DNA of 10,817 bases. It comes from Reyranella sp. GTDB lineage: Bacteria; Pseudomonadota; Alphaproteobacteria; Reyranellales; Reyranellaceae. Made by a program: the position numbers and the translations under genes. Below the pieces are notes generated by a model. It searched no databases and was not told the origin of the DNA. It was given only the letters and a program-made list of their open reading frames with translations. Shown here piece by piece: positions 1-5,140 of this stretch; the stretch's first letter is position 1, and every line of letters starts with the position of its first letter. The DNA lies in assembly GCA_016780605.1 (NCBI GenBank), contig JADHLS010000097.1:1-10817 (forward strand), in the 5' to 3' direction.

Positions 1-30
1 CTCTTCCATATATTGGCGCCCAGGACCGGG

Positions 31-261
31 ATGGCGCACAATATGGTCATGGATCCGCTGCTGCTCCCGTTGATGGGCGACCTGCTCGAATGGATCGACA
101 AGCGCCCGCGCACCTATGCAGAGGTGATGGACGGCTGGCGCACTTCCTGTCCACGCCTGCCGGTGTGGGAGGAGTGCACCGACCGTGGCCTGGTCGTGCG
201 GCGCGGCCGGCAGATCGAGCTCACCGAGCGCGGCCGCTCGTTCCTCGAAAGCTGCCGCTAG
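31..261 (+). CDS. small protein of unknown function, winged-helix-like
   Basis: I do not recognise a named family. The product is about 76 residues, soluble, with no signal peptide. It has an amphipathic start (DPLLLPLMGDLLEWIDKR), a helix around TYAEVMDGWRTSCPRLPVWEE, then a short basic stretch (GLVVRRGRQIELTERGRSFLE). The last part looks like the wing and final helix of a small winged-helix fold (a beta-turn-beta unit followed by T-x-x-G-R-x-F-L), as in MarR/PadR-like domains. DNA binding is therefore possible but is inference. The start is uncertain: ATG at 31 has AGGA five bases upstream, while TTG 13 and ATG 43 or 49 are also in frame. Homologues I have a feel for begin near 49. A gap of 70 bases separates it from the next gene, so it is probably a separate unit. 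Only 30 bases of upstream sequence are visible. Confidence 0.7.
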   Translation: MAHNMVMDPLLLPLMGDLLEWIDKRPRTYAEVMDGWRTSCPRLPVWEECTDRGLVVRRGRQIELTERGRSFLESCR

Positions 262-301
262 CACGCAAGCCGCCGTCATGTCGGTGACCGATCGGATGGG
301 C

Positions 302-307
302 TAGGGT
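302..307 (+). promoter_or_regulatory. possible -10 element (TAGGGT) before the phosphodiesterase operon
   Basis: The hexamer follows GC (GCTAGGGT) and ends 24 bases before the ATG at 332. It fits the TAnnnT core of a housekeeping -10 box. I see no good -35 hexamer 16-18 bases upstream. Similar GCTAGnnT words lie before the genes at 7029 and 9404. Confidence 0.25.
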
Positions 308-331
308 TCCGGCGCTGACGTCGGAGGACCC

Positions 332-1327
332 ATGAGACCAGGACTAGCTGCGGCCGCCCTTGCCCTTGCACTGATGCCGGTGATCCAGCGGGCGCAAGCC
401 GCCGACGGCTTTGATCTCGTGGTGCTGGGCGCGCTGGGCGGCATCCAGGATGGCAATCTCAGCGCCATGTTCATTCACCCGCACGGCGATCCGCGCGGCG
501 TGACCTGCGATGCCGGCACGGTGGTGAACGGCCTGCGCGTGGCCGAGGAGAAGGGCGCTTTCTCCGGCATCACGGTGCCTGCCGATTCGCCCCTGAGCCG
601 TGTGGGCTACGTGCTCACCAACTCGATCAAGGGCTACCTGATCAGTCACGCCCATCTCGACCATGTCGCCGGCCTGATCGTGGCCTCGCCCGACGACAGC
701 AAGAAGCCCATCTACGCCCTGCCGTCGGTCGCGACCGATCTGGTGGAGACCTATTTCAACTGGCGCGCCTGGCCCAACTTCACCGACCGCGGAAAGGCGC
801 CGCAGCTCAAGAAGTATGCCTTTGCCGAGCTGACGCCGGGCGCTGCCGTGCCCATCGCCGACACCGCCATGACGGTGACGGCCTTTCCCTTGAGCCATGG
901 CGGCATGGAATCGACGGCCTTCCTGCTCGAGAGCGGCAACGATGCGCTGCTGTGCTTCGGCGACACCGGCCCCGATGCGGTGGAGAAGGGCACGAAGATG
1001 CGCGATGTGTGGAGCGCGGTGGCCGAACGCGCCCGGCAGAAGCGGCTGAAAGCCATCGTGATCGAGGCGTCCTACACCAGCGACCGGCCCGACAACCTGC
1101 TGTTCGGCCATCTGACGCCGCGCTATGTGCTGGAGGAGCTGCGCACTCTCGACAAGCTGGCGGGCGGCAACGCGCTCAAGGAGCTGACAGTCGTGGTGAG
1201 TCACATCAAGTATTCGCTCACCAAAGAGCAGCCGCAAAAGCAGATACTGCAGGAACTCGAAGCGGGAAACGATCTGGGTGTGCGTTTCATCACTGCCGAG
1301 CAGGGAAGCCGATGGTACCTCAAATGA
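332..1327 (+). CDS. secreted class II 3',5'-cyclic-nucleotide phosphodiesterase (metallo-beta-lactamase fold)
   Basis: Predicted to hydrolyse cyclic nucleotides (cAMP/cGMP) to 5'-monophosphates, like yeast PDE1 and bacterial CpdP. The 331-residue product starts with a signal peptide (residues 1-24: basic MRPG, an Ala/Leu core, AQA/AD cleavage), so the enzyme should be periplasmic. Residues 106-120, HAHLDHVAGLIVASP, match the class II phosphodiesterase signature H-x-H-L-D-H-[LIVM]-x-[GS] through the final S-[AP]. Further metal-ligand candidates are H189 in LSHGG, D211 in FGDTG, H260 in FGHLTP and H291 in VSHIKYS. Length is normal for the family. The start is set by GGAGG at 323-327, four bases before ATG. 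The next gene begins one base after the stop, so it leads a three-gene operon. A role in degrading external cyclic nucleotides follows from the signal peptide and is inference; the substrate is not proven. Confidence 0.9.
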   Translation: MRPGLAAAALALALMPVIQRAQAADGFDLVVLGALGGIQDGNLSAMFIHPHGDPRGVTCDAGTVVNGLRVAEEKGAFSGITVPADSPLSRVGYVLTNSIKGYLISHAHLDHVAGLIVASPDDSKKPIYALPSVATDLVETYFNWRAWPNFTDRGKAPQLKKYAFAELTPGAAVPIADTAMTVTAFPLSHGGMESTAFLLESGNDALLCFGDTGPDAVEKGTKMRDVWSAVAERARQKRLKAIVIEASYTSDRPDNLLFGHLTPRYVLEELRTLDKLAGGNALKELTVVVSHIKYSLTKEQPQKQILQELEAGNDLGVRFITAEQGSRWYLK

Positions 1328-1328
1328 A

Positions 1329-1700
1329 ATGCCGCTTTATTGGACGATCGATTCGAAGGCGGAGCTCGTCATCGTGACCGCCGAAGGCGAAGTGACGCGC
1401 GCCGATGCCGATGCCTATCTCGACGCCATCGAAGGCGGCGGAGCCATCGCGTATCGAAAGCTGGTCGACGGCAGCGCGGGCAGGCTCAGCATGGACCAGG
1501 AAGACCTGATGGCGCTCGGTGCGCGTATCCGGAGCTATCATCACTTGCCGGTCGGCGCGCTCGCCATTGTGATGTCCGACGACAAGCGGGAAGCGGTGGG
1601 ACGCATCCTCGGCATCCTCGCCTCGGCCGATCGTCCGATGCGGCTGTTCGCCAGTGCCGCCCCGGCGCGGCGCTGGCTGGAAGGCCTCGTTTCGACGTGA
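1329..1700 (+). CDS. STAS/SpoIIAA-like small protein, function unknown
   Basis: The product is 123 residues, with no signal peptide or membrane segment. It alternates strands and helices: strand (ELVIVTAEGEV, 12-22), helix (RADADAYLDAIE, 24-35), strand (RKLVDGSA, 43-50), helix (DQEDLMALGARIRSY, 56-70), strand (VGALAIVMSD, 75-84), helix (REAVGRILGILAS, 87-99) and a final strand and helix with MRLFASAAPARRWLEG. This order resembles the STAS/SpoIIAA-like fold found in small alphaproteobacterial proteins. I assign it by pattern only, not by a signature. ATG 1329 comes one base after the stop of the phosphodiesterase (TGAAATG) and has no clear Shine-Dalgarno site, so translational coupling is likely. 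An upstream in-frame start at 1278 would lie inside the phosphodiesterase and is not needed. Its 3' end overlaps the next gene. Confidence 0.75.
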   Translation: MPLYWTIDSKAELVIVTAEGEVTRADADAYLDAIEGGGAIAYRKLVDGSAGRLSMDQEDLMALGARIRSYHHLPVGALAIVMSDDKREAVGRILGILASADRPMRLFASAAPARRWLEGLVST

Positions 1701-2497
1701 CGTCCAACAGCTTGAGCAACGACAACTGGGGCTGGCGCGCTCGCGTCGGCCTGTTCATCGTCGGCAATGAGGCCGTGCCGGAAGCCGAATGGTGGGCGAT
1801 GGCGCCAGCTGGCGTATCGGTGCATGCCGCACGCGTGACGGCGCGTGCGCCGTGGGCCCGCTGGAACAACGATCGTAAGAGTGTCGAGCTTGAGCCTGAC
1901 CTGTTACGCGGCTGTCAGCAGTTCGCGGCCATGCGCCTCGCTGCCGTCACGGTCGGCCACAGCTCCAGCAGCCTCGTCGGCGGCAAGGGCTGGGACGAGG
2001 CCACCGTTGCCGCCCTGGCGCCTTTGCTTGCTGCGGACACGTTCGTCAGCACCAACGGCCTCGATATCCTGGCGGCCTTGCGTGCCTTGGCCGTCAAGCG
2101 CCCGTTTCTCGTGTTGCCGCCCTGGTTCAACGACGACACGGTCGCCTCAGGCCTGCGCTACTACGGCGATCACGGTGTGACCTTGGCCGGCCACCTGCGC
2201 TACGACCCCGGACGTAAGTGGCGCGATCTGCCGCCGGGCGAGCTGGTCGGGCAGGGCCTCGGCTTCGAGCAGGAGATCGAGCCGCTCTACGCGCAGATCA
2301 GGGCAGGCTGCCCGGCCGAGGCCGACGGCGTCCTGATCGCCGGCACAGGCTTCCGCTGCGTCGGCATCCTCGAAGCCCTCGAGACGGACCTCAAGCGGCC
2401 GGTCATCTCGGCCAACCAGGCGAGCCTCTGGCACTGCCTGCGGACATCGGGCGTGCGCACGGCCGTGACCGGCTACGGCAGCCTGCTGCAGGCGTAA
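1697..2497 (+). CDS. maleate cis-trans isomerase / arylmalonate decarboxylase family protein (Asp/Glu racemase superfamily) without the usual cysteines
   Basis: The 266-residue product has the family layout: WGWRARVGLFIVGNEAVPEAE at the N-terminus (residues 11-31; family members have a similar GxRARxGL...E start), GVSVHAARVT (39-48), the first active-site loop VGHSSSSLVGG (86-96), the second loop DGVLIAGTGFRCVGILEALE (210-229) and ANQASLWHCLR (239-249). In maleate isomerase a Cys sits in the first loop and a second in the second loop; arylmalonate decarboxylase keeps only the second. Here the first is Ser-rich, and the position aligned with the second (SCGG in the decarboxylase) is Gly (AGTG), the nearest Cys being C221. 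The chemistry is thus uncertain. The start is GTG 1697, whose TG is shared with the TGA of the previous gene (GTGA); the next in-frame ATG (1799) would remove the first core strand. Last gene of the operon; two stops in a row (TAATAG) end it. Confidence 0.8.
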   Translation: MTSNSLSNDNWGWRARVGLFIVGNEAVPEAEWWAMAPAGVSVHAARVTARAPWARWNNDRKSVELEPDLLRGCQQFAAMRLAAVTVGHSSSSLVGGKGWDEATVAALAPLLAADTFVSTNGLDILAALRALAVKRPFLVLPPWFNDDTVASGLRYYGDHGVTLAGHLRYDPGRKWRDLPPGELVGQGLGFEQEIEPLYAQIRAGCPAEADGVLIAGTGFRCVGILEALETDLKRPVISANQASLWHCLRTSGVRTAVTGYGSLLQA

Positions 2498-2508
2498 TAG
2501 CCGCCCTG

Positions 2509-2556
2509 CCACGCACTGATCAGCGCGTGGCCTTGTCGTGACCGCTTGGAGAGCGG
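2509..2556. terminator. two hairpins between convergent genes
   Basis: CCACGC (2509-2514) pairs with GCGTGG (2525-2530), with one A/C mismatch and CTG/CAG inside. A second hairpin CCGCT/AGCGG (2542-2546 and 2552-2556) with a five-base loop follows. Neither has a T-run on either strand, so intrinsic termination is uncertain. The place, between the ends of two converging genes, fits a shared terminator. Confidence 0.4.
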
Positions 2557-2559
2557 CCG

Positions 2560-2946
2560 TCAGTTCACCGGTTGGAGCGGAGCACCGACCGGCTTCGGCA
2601 CCTTGTCAGCGTGCGGCTGCGCCAGCAGGCGCTGAAGAAGCCAGATGGCCGCACGACGCCATAATGGCGGCGGCGCGAAGTGCGATGCGAAGTGGCGGTT
2701 GATTTCCTGCGGCCGCCAATAGTCCGCATGCCACTGGCGATAGGCGGCGTGGAACACGCGCGCCTGTTCGGGGGAAGCCCGCAGCAGTGAGCAATCGCAC
2801 ACGGCATCGATCCGTACATCATCCTCCGCGGCGAAGCGGAAGATATGCCGGCTGGGAAGATGGTGAAGATCGCCGCGCGTGACTTGGAACTCATGCGGGC
2901 GCAAACGCAAGGCCGTCGTGGCCGGAGCCAGATCCAGGTAGGTCAT
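2560..2946 (-). CDS. conserved-looking small protein of unknown function
   Basis: I do not recognise a named domain. The product is 128 residues, rich in Arg, His and aromatic residues, without a signal peptide. Visible features are a Cys pair (VCDCSLL, C50 and C52), a run of His (HHLPSRHIFRF, 28-38), an aromatic cluster (AYRQWHADYWRPQEINRHF, 68-86) and a basic amphipathic C-terminal helix (LWRRAAIWLLQRLLAQ, 95-110) that could lie on a membrane. Start choice is clear: AAAGGAG sits seven bases before ATG 2946. It is the last of three minus-strand genes (flavin reductase, lipoprotein, this one); the gap to the lipoprotein is 86 bases and holds a small hairpin, so joint transcription is possible but not assured. 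The Cys/His content might bind metal; that is a guess. Confidence 0.7.
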   Translation of the reverse strand: MTYLDLAPATTALRLRPHEFQVTRGDLHHLPSRHIFRFAAEDDVRIDAVCDCSLLRASPEQARVFHAAYRQWHADYWRPQEINRHFASHFAPPPLWRRAAIWLLQRLLAQPHADKVPKPVGAPLQPVN

Positions 2947-2972
2947 AGGCGCTCCTTTCCGATGTCCAGAAA

Positions 2973-2987
2973 TGCGGAGCTCCCGCA
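2973..2987 (-). terminator. short hairpin after the lipoprotein gene
   Basis: On the minus strand, TGCGG and CCGCA form a five-base-pair stem with a five-base loop, followed by TTTCT. It is weak. It could attenuate transcription between the lipoprotein gene and the gene ending at 2560. Confidence 0.3.
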
Positions 2988-3032
2988 GTTTGGTTGCGTG
3001 ATCAAATAATTTTGTTCGGGCGACGCTCGCGA

Positions 3033-3350
3033 CTACGGCACGGTGCCGCCAGGCGGCAGGTAGGCGGTGAAGGTCACTCCGGGACTGGCGCCATAATAGT
3101 AGGGCGACGAGTACCCGTAGCGGGGCGGCCGGTACGGCGAGTAATAGGCGTAGTTCGGCTGATAGTTGCCGTACCGCGGCTGGTAATAGCTATGCCTCGG
3201 TTGGTTGTAGCTGTAGGTCGGTTGGTAGTAGCCCGACGGATAGGCATAGCCCTGCGAATAGCCGTAGTAGGGGCCGTCTGCGTCAGTGGTACAGCCGGCA
3301 GCGAGGACAGCAACTCCCGCCGCACAGGCGCTGAGTGCGACAAACCTCAT
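3033..3350 (-). CDS. Tyr-rich repeat lipoprotein, function unknown
   Basis: The product is 105 residues. Residues 1-20 are a lipoprotein signal peptide (MRFVALSACAAGVAVLAAGC) ending in the lipobox LAAG with C20 as the lipidated residue. After it comes TTDADG; the D is at mature position 4 rather than 2, so sorting to the outer membrane is plausible. Residues 27-87 are low-complexity and 22 of these 61 residues are Tyr. Within this part, residues 41-75 form five seven-residue repeats. The tail (GVTFTAYLPPGGTVP) is different. ATG 3350 is chosen because GGAGG lies eight bases upstream and the lipobox distance fits; an in-frame ATG at 3380 would put ten residues before the signal. A hairpin lies directly before the ribosome binding site. 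The role is unknown; a surface or cell-envelope part is a reasonable guess. Gap to the flavin reductase gene upstream is 68 bases. Confidence 0.8.
   Translation of the reverse strand: MRFVALSACAAGVAVLAAGCTTDADGPYYGYSQGYAYPSGYYQPTYSYNQPRHSYYQPRYGNYQPNYAYYSPYRPPRYGYSSPYYYGASPGVTFTAYLPPGGTVP
3126..3230 (-). repeat. five tandem 21-base units coding a heptapeptide repeat
   Basis: In the lipoprotein, residues 41-75 read YYQPTYS, YNQPRHS, YYQPRYG, NYQPNYA, YYSPYRP. The first four share [YN]-[YN]-Q-P-x-[YH]-[SGA]; the fifth is degenerate. The DNA units differ mostly at third bases, so this is an old repeat rather than a fresh expansion. Confidence 0.8.
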
Positions 3351-3362
3351 GACGAATTCCTC

Positions 3363-3396
3363 CCTCTGTCGATTGCACAACAGAGGAACCTGTCAA
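3363..3396 (-). promoter_or_regulatory. possible leader hairpin and -35 box before the lipoprotein gene
   Basis: CCTCTGT (3363-3369) and ACAGAGG (3380-3387, read as ACAGAGG from 3381 with A3380... arm 3380-3386 plus G3387) form a seven-pair inverted repeat with a ten-base spacer. One arm touches the GGGAGG ribosome binding site of the lipoprotein gene. On the minus strand a perfect TTGACA lies at 3391-3396, but no good -10 box follows at 16-18 bases. The repeat could be an operator or could mask the ribosome binding site. Confidence 0.35.
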
Positions 3397-3418
3397 ACGG
3401 TTGCTCAGCTTGACGCCG

Positions 3419-3898
3419 TCAGAGATAGCCCCCGCGGAAGCTGATCAGCGGATCCTTGGTCGAGGCGCTGTAGCCTACGACCCGGCCCAGCGCGATGACG
3501 GTTCCGTGCCGTTCGATCATCTCCTCGAGCTGGCAGTCGATGACACCCACGGCATCGACCAGGGTTGGTGCGCCGGTCTTCAGCGTTGCCCAGTCCCCGG
3601 CCTTGAAGCGGTCGGCGCCTTTCAGCTGGCCGCCGCCACCGAACTCCTTGGCGAGGTCGTCACGGCCCTTGGGGACGTAGTTGATGGCATAGTGATTGCC
3701 CTGCTTCACGGCGGCGAGCGCCGACGTCGTGACGCCGATCGACACCAGCATCATGGGCGGGCTGGCCGACAAATGGGTCGCCGAAAGCGCCAGGAAGCCG
3801 GCCGGGCCATCCGTTCCCTTGGCGGTCACGACGGCAACGCCGATTGCCCGGCAGCCGATGGCCTTCCAGAAGGTCTTGGGATCGATCTCGCTGTCCAT
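3419..3898 (-). CDS. flavin reductase-like domain protein (FMN-binding split barrel)
   Basis: The 159-residue product is the usual length for the small flavin reductases (HpaC/DIM6 type) that reduce FMN or FAD with NAD(P)H and hand it to a monooxygenase. Visible family features are FWKAIGCRAIGVAVVTA (11-27), the stretch GPAGFLALSATHLSASPP (31-48) with its S-x-S-x-x-P-P end, which forms the flavin phosphate pocket, then MMLVSIGVTTSALAAV, HYAINYVP, the F-rich loop KEFGGGG, and the C-terminal DPLISFRGGYL. ATG 3898 is preceded by AAGGAG at a seven-base distance; a longer reading to 4063 has no support. No monooxygenase partner is in the window. It heads a possible minus-strand operon with the lipoprotein, though their products suggest no common task. 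It could instead be an FMN-binding protein of unknown reaction. Confidence 0.85.
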   Translation of the reverse strand: MDSEIDPKTFWKAIGCRAIGVAVVTAKGTDGPAGFLALSATHLSASPPMMLVSIGVTTSALAAVKQGNHYAINYVPKGRDDLAKEFGGGGQLKGADRFKAGDWATLKTGAPTLVDAVGVIDCQLEEMIERHGTVIALGRVVGYSASTKDPLISFRGGYL

Positions 3899-4104
3899 AC
3901 CGTGCTCCTTTTTCCGTCCCGGCAGCTTATGCAATCGGCGTGCTTGGACACCACTGATACATTTCTTTGCAATTGTTACCCAAATCGATGCCGGGCATCG
4001 CCCCACCCTGACGTAAGGTGCCGGCGTTGAGTAAGGCGTTGGATTTCCCCAGAGTCCGGCCAATAGCGAAGAGAACGTATTCTTTTATTCTTGGAGATTC
4101 CCAG
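3899..4104. other. divergent intergenic region, hairpin inside
   Basis: These 206 bases separate the flavin reductase gene (minus) from the pilin gene (plus) and must hold both promoters. I see no convincing -35/-10 pair. One small hairpin, CGATGC/GCATCG with loop CGG, lies at 3986-4000. The part from 3950 to 3985 and the last 40 bases are clearly richer in A and T than the genes. No reading frame here looks coding. Confidence 0.5.
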
Positions 4105-4269
4105 ATGCTGTCCATTTTCCGTCGTTTGATGAAGAGCGAGCATGGCGCCACGGCCATCGAATATACGCTGATCGCCTCGCTGATCGCCGTCGCCGCCATC
4201 GTTGCCATGCGCTCGGTCGGCACCAAGGTTAACGGCGTGCTGACCAACGTCTCGAACGCGATGACCTGA
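4105..4269 (+). CDS. Flp/Fap-type (type IVb) pilin
   Basis: This is a 54-residue prepilin. The leader MLSIFRRLMKSEHG (1-14) is short, basic and ends in Gly; prepilin peptidase should cut before A15. The mature part begins ATAIEYTLIASLIAVAAIVAM, with the Glu at position 5 and Tyr at position 6 that define the Flp subfamily, inside the hydrophobic helix that serves for membrane insertion and assembly. A short tail (RSVGTKVNGVLTNVSNAMT) ends it. ATG 4105 has GGAG eight bases upstream. The product would be the fibre subunit of a Tad pilus, used for surface attachment. None of the Tad assembly genes (prepilin peptidase, secretin, ATPase, TadB/C) is within the window. The neighbours are unrelated, so it is a lone pilin copy. 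It ends 93 bases before the next (converging) gene. Confidence 0.9.
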   Translation: MLSIFRRLMKSEHGATAIEYTLIASLIAVAAIVAMRSVGTKVNGVLTNVSNAMT

Positions 4270-4306
4270 TCTCTTCTGCTGCTATTGCAGGACAGGAGCG
4301 ACAGCG

Positions 4307-4332
4307 CGGGCGATCCGGCAACGGATCGCCCG
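4307..4332. terminator. strong 11-base-pair hairpin after the pilin gene
   Basis: CGGGCGATCCG (4307-4317) pairs without a mismatch with CGGATCGCCCG (4322-4332), around the loop GCAA, a GNRA tetraloop. Only TTG follows on the plus strand, so there is no real T-run. It stands between the converging pilin and VOC genes, 37 bases after the pilin stop. It may end transcription or protect the 3' end of the pilin mRNA. Confidence 0.6.
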
Positions 4333-4362
4333 TTGCACGTCATGTGATAGGCTTGTGCTGGA

Positions 4363-4758
4363 CTACAGTAGCGCGTCGTAGCCGTTCTCGCTGAACTGCA
4401 GCAGACAGAAGCCGTGGCCGAACGGATCGGCCAGCATGGCGATGCGGCCGTAGGGCGCGTCCTTTGCGAGCGCCTCCACTTTGGCGCCCGCCTTCACGGC
4501 ACGAGCGACGGCCGCGTCCACGTCATCGACCACGATGTCGGGATGCACAGGCGTCCAGTGGCGCTCGTAACGCCTGAGATCGCCGCCCGCCCCTACAGTG
4601 CCGGCCTTCTTGGTCAGCAGATAGACGGGTGCCGGCCAGCCCAGCAACTCGACGAAATCGGCGCCGAAGCGGCGGCCGACCTTCAGCCCGAACGCTTCCG
4701 TGTAGAAACGCTGGGCGGCCTCGACGTCGGGCACATCGATGTTTAGCAGCAGCGACAT
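4363..4758 (-). CDS. VOC family protein (glyoxalase/bleomycin resistance fold)
   Basis: The product is 131 residues with two beta-alpha-beta-beta-beta modules, about residues 3-53 and 72-122. Typical features are IDVPDVEAAQRFYTEAFGLKV (7-27), FVELLGWPAPVYLLTKK, HPDIVVDDVDAAVARAVKAGAKV (72-94) and ADPFGHGFCLLQF (110-122). Members bind a divalent metal in glyoxalase I, fosfomycin resistance proteins and dioxygenases, or act as binding proteins. Here the first-strand His usual in metal-using members is N6, H72 is kept, and the last-strand Glu is replaced by Q121 (CLLQF). The metal site is therefore probably incomplete and the function cannot be named. ATG 4758 is preceded by GAGGAG at seven bases; the longer frame to 5013 runs through the DUF1330 gene on the other strand. 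It is divergent from the DUF1330 gene, 85 bases apart. Confidence 0.85.
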   Translation of the reverse strand: MSLLLNIDVPDVEAAQRFYTEAFGLKVGRRFGADFVELLGWPAPVYLLTKKAGTVGAGGDLRRYERHWTPVHPDIVVDDVDAAVARAVKAGAKVEALAKDAPYGRIAMLADPFGHGFCLLQFSENGYDALL

Positions 4759-4843
4759 GACGGGGCTCCTCTGTCGTCCCTGCATTTGGTAAGCCCTGGG
4801 CGGTCGGCAACCCGCCATGGCGCCGAAGGACAAGGGAGTTGTC

Positions 4844-5134
4844 ATGAAGGCTTTCGTGATTGCCACCGAGACCGTCAAGGACGAGGCGATGTTCGGCAAA
4901 TACCGCGAGCAGGTCCTGAAGACTCTCGAACCGTTTGATGGTCGCTTTGTCGTCCGCGGCGGCAAGTTCACTGTGCTGGAAGGCGAGTGGCCCCATCCGC
5001 GGCTGGTGATCATCGAGTTTCCGTCGCGGCAGCAGGCCGAAGGCTGGTACCGCTCGCCCGACTACCAGAAGGTGATCGGACTCCGCCATAACAGCAGCTT
5101 CGGCAACCTGATCATCGCCGACGGACCCGGCTGA
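4844..5134 (+). CDS. DUF1330 domain protein
   Basis: The 96-residue product is the full DUF1330 length, a ferredoxin-like alpha-beta barrel related to the dimeric EthD/ABM folds. Typical segments are KAFVIATETVKDEAMFGKYRE (2-22), the G-G turn RFVVRGGKFTVLEGEW (34-49), PRLVIIEFPSRQQAEGWYRS (52-71) and DYQKVIGLRHNSSFGNLIIADG (73-94). The biochemical role of the family is not established. The Arg/Gly turn and the W-Y-x-S-x-x-Y stretch line the likely pocket. ATG 4844 has AGGGAG about seven bases upstream; in-frame ATG 4817 lies further up without such a site. It ends six bases from the converging receptor gene, so little room exists for a terminator. It may share a regulatory region with the divergent VOC gene. 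Confidence 0.85.
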   Translation: MKAFVIATETVKDEAMFGKYREQVLKTLEPFDGRFVVRGGKFTVLEGEWPHPRLVIIEFPSRQQAEGWYRSPDYQKVIGLRHNSSFGNLIIADGPG

Positions 5135-5140
5135 TAGAGG

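Noticed and set aside
344..1237. Minus-strand open frame of 297 codons inside the phosphodiesterase gene
   Set aside because: Antisense shadow of a gene with an exact class II phosphodiesterase signature; composition is typical of a false frame.
1340..1696. N-terminal extension of the isomerase homologue across the STAS-like gene
   Set aside because: The extension is Arg-rich noise in the wrong frame of the STAS-like gene; family similarity begins right after GTG 1697.
3986..4000. Hairpin CGATGC-CGG-GCATCG upstream of the pilin gene considered as a riboswitch or operator
   Set aside because: Too small and isolated, with no second element to support a regulatory call.
3899..4063. N-terminal extension of the flavin reductase
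   Set aside because: No family match, and a strong ribosome binding site marks ATG 3898.
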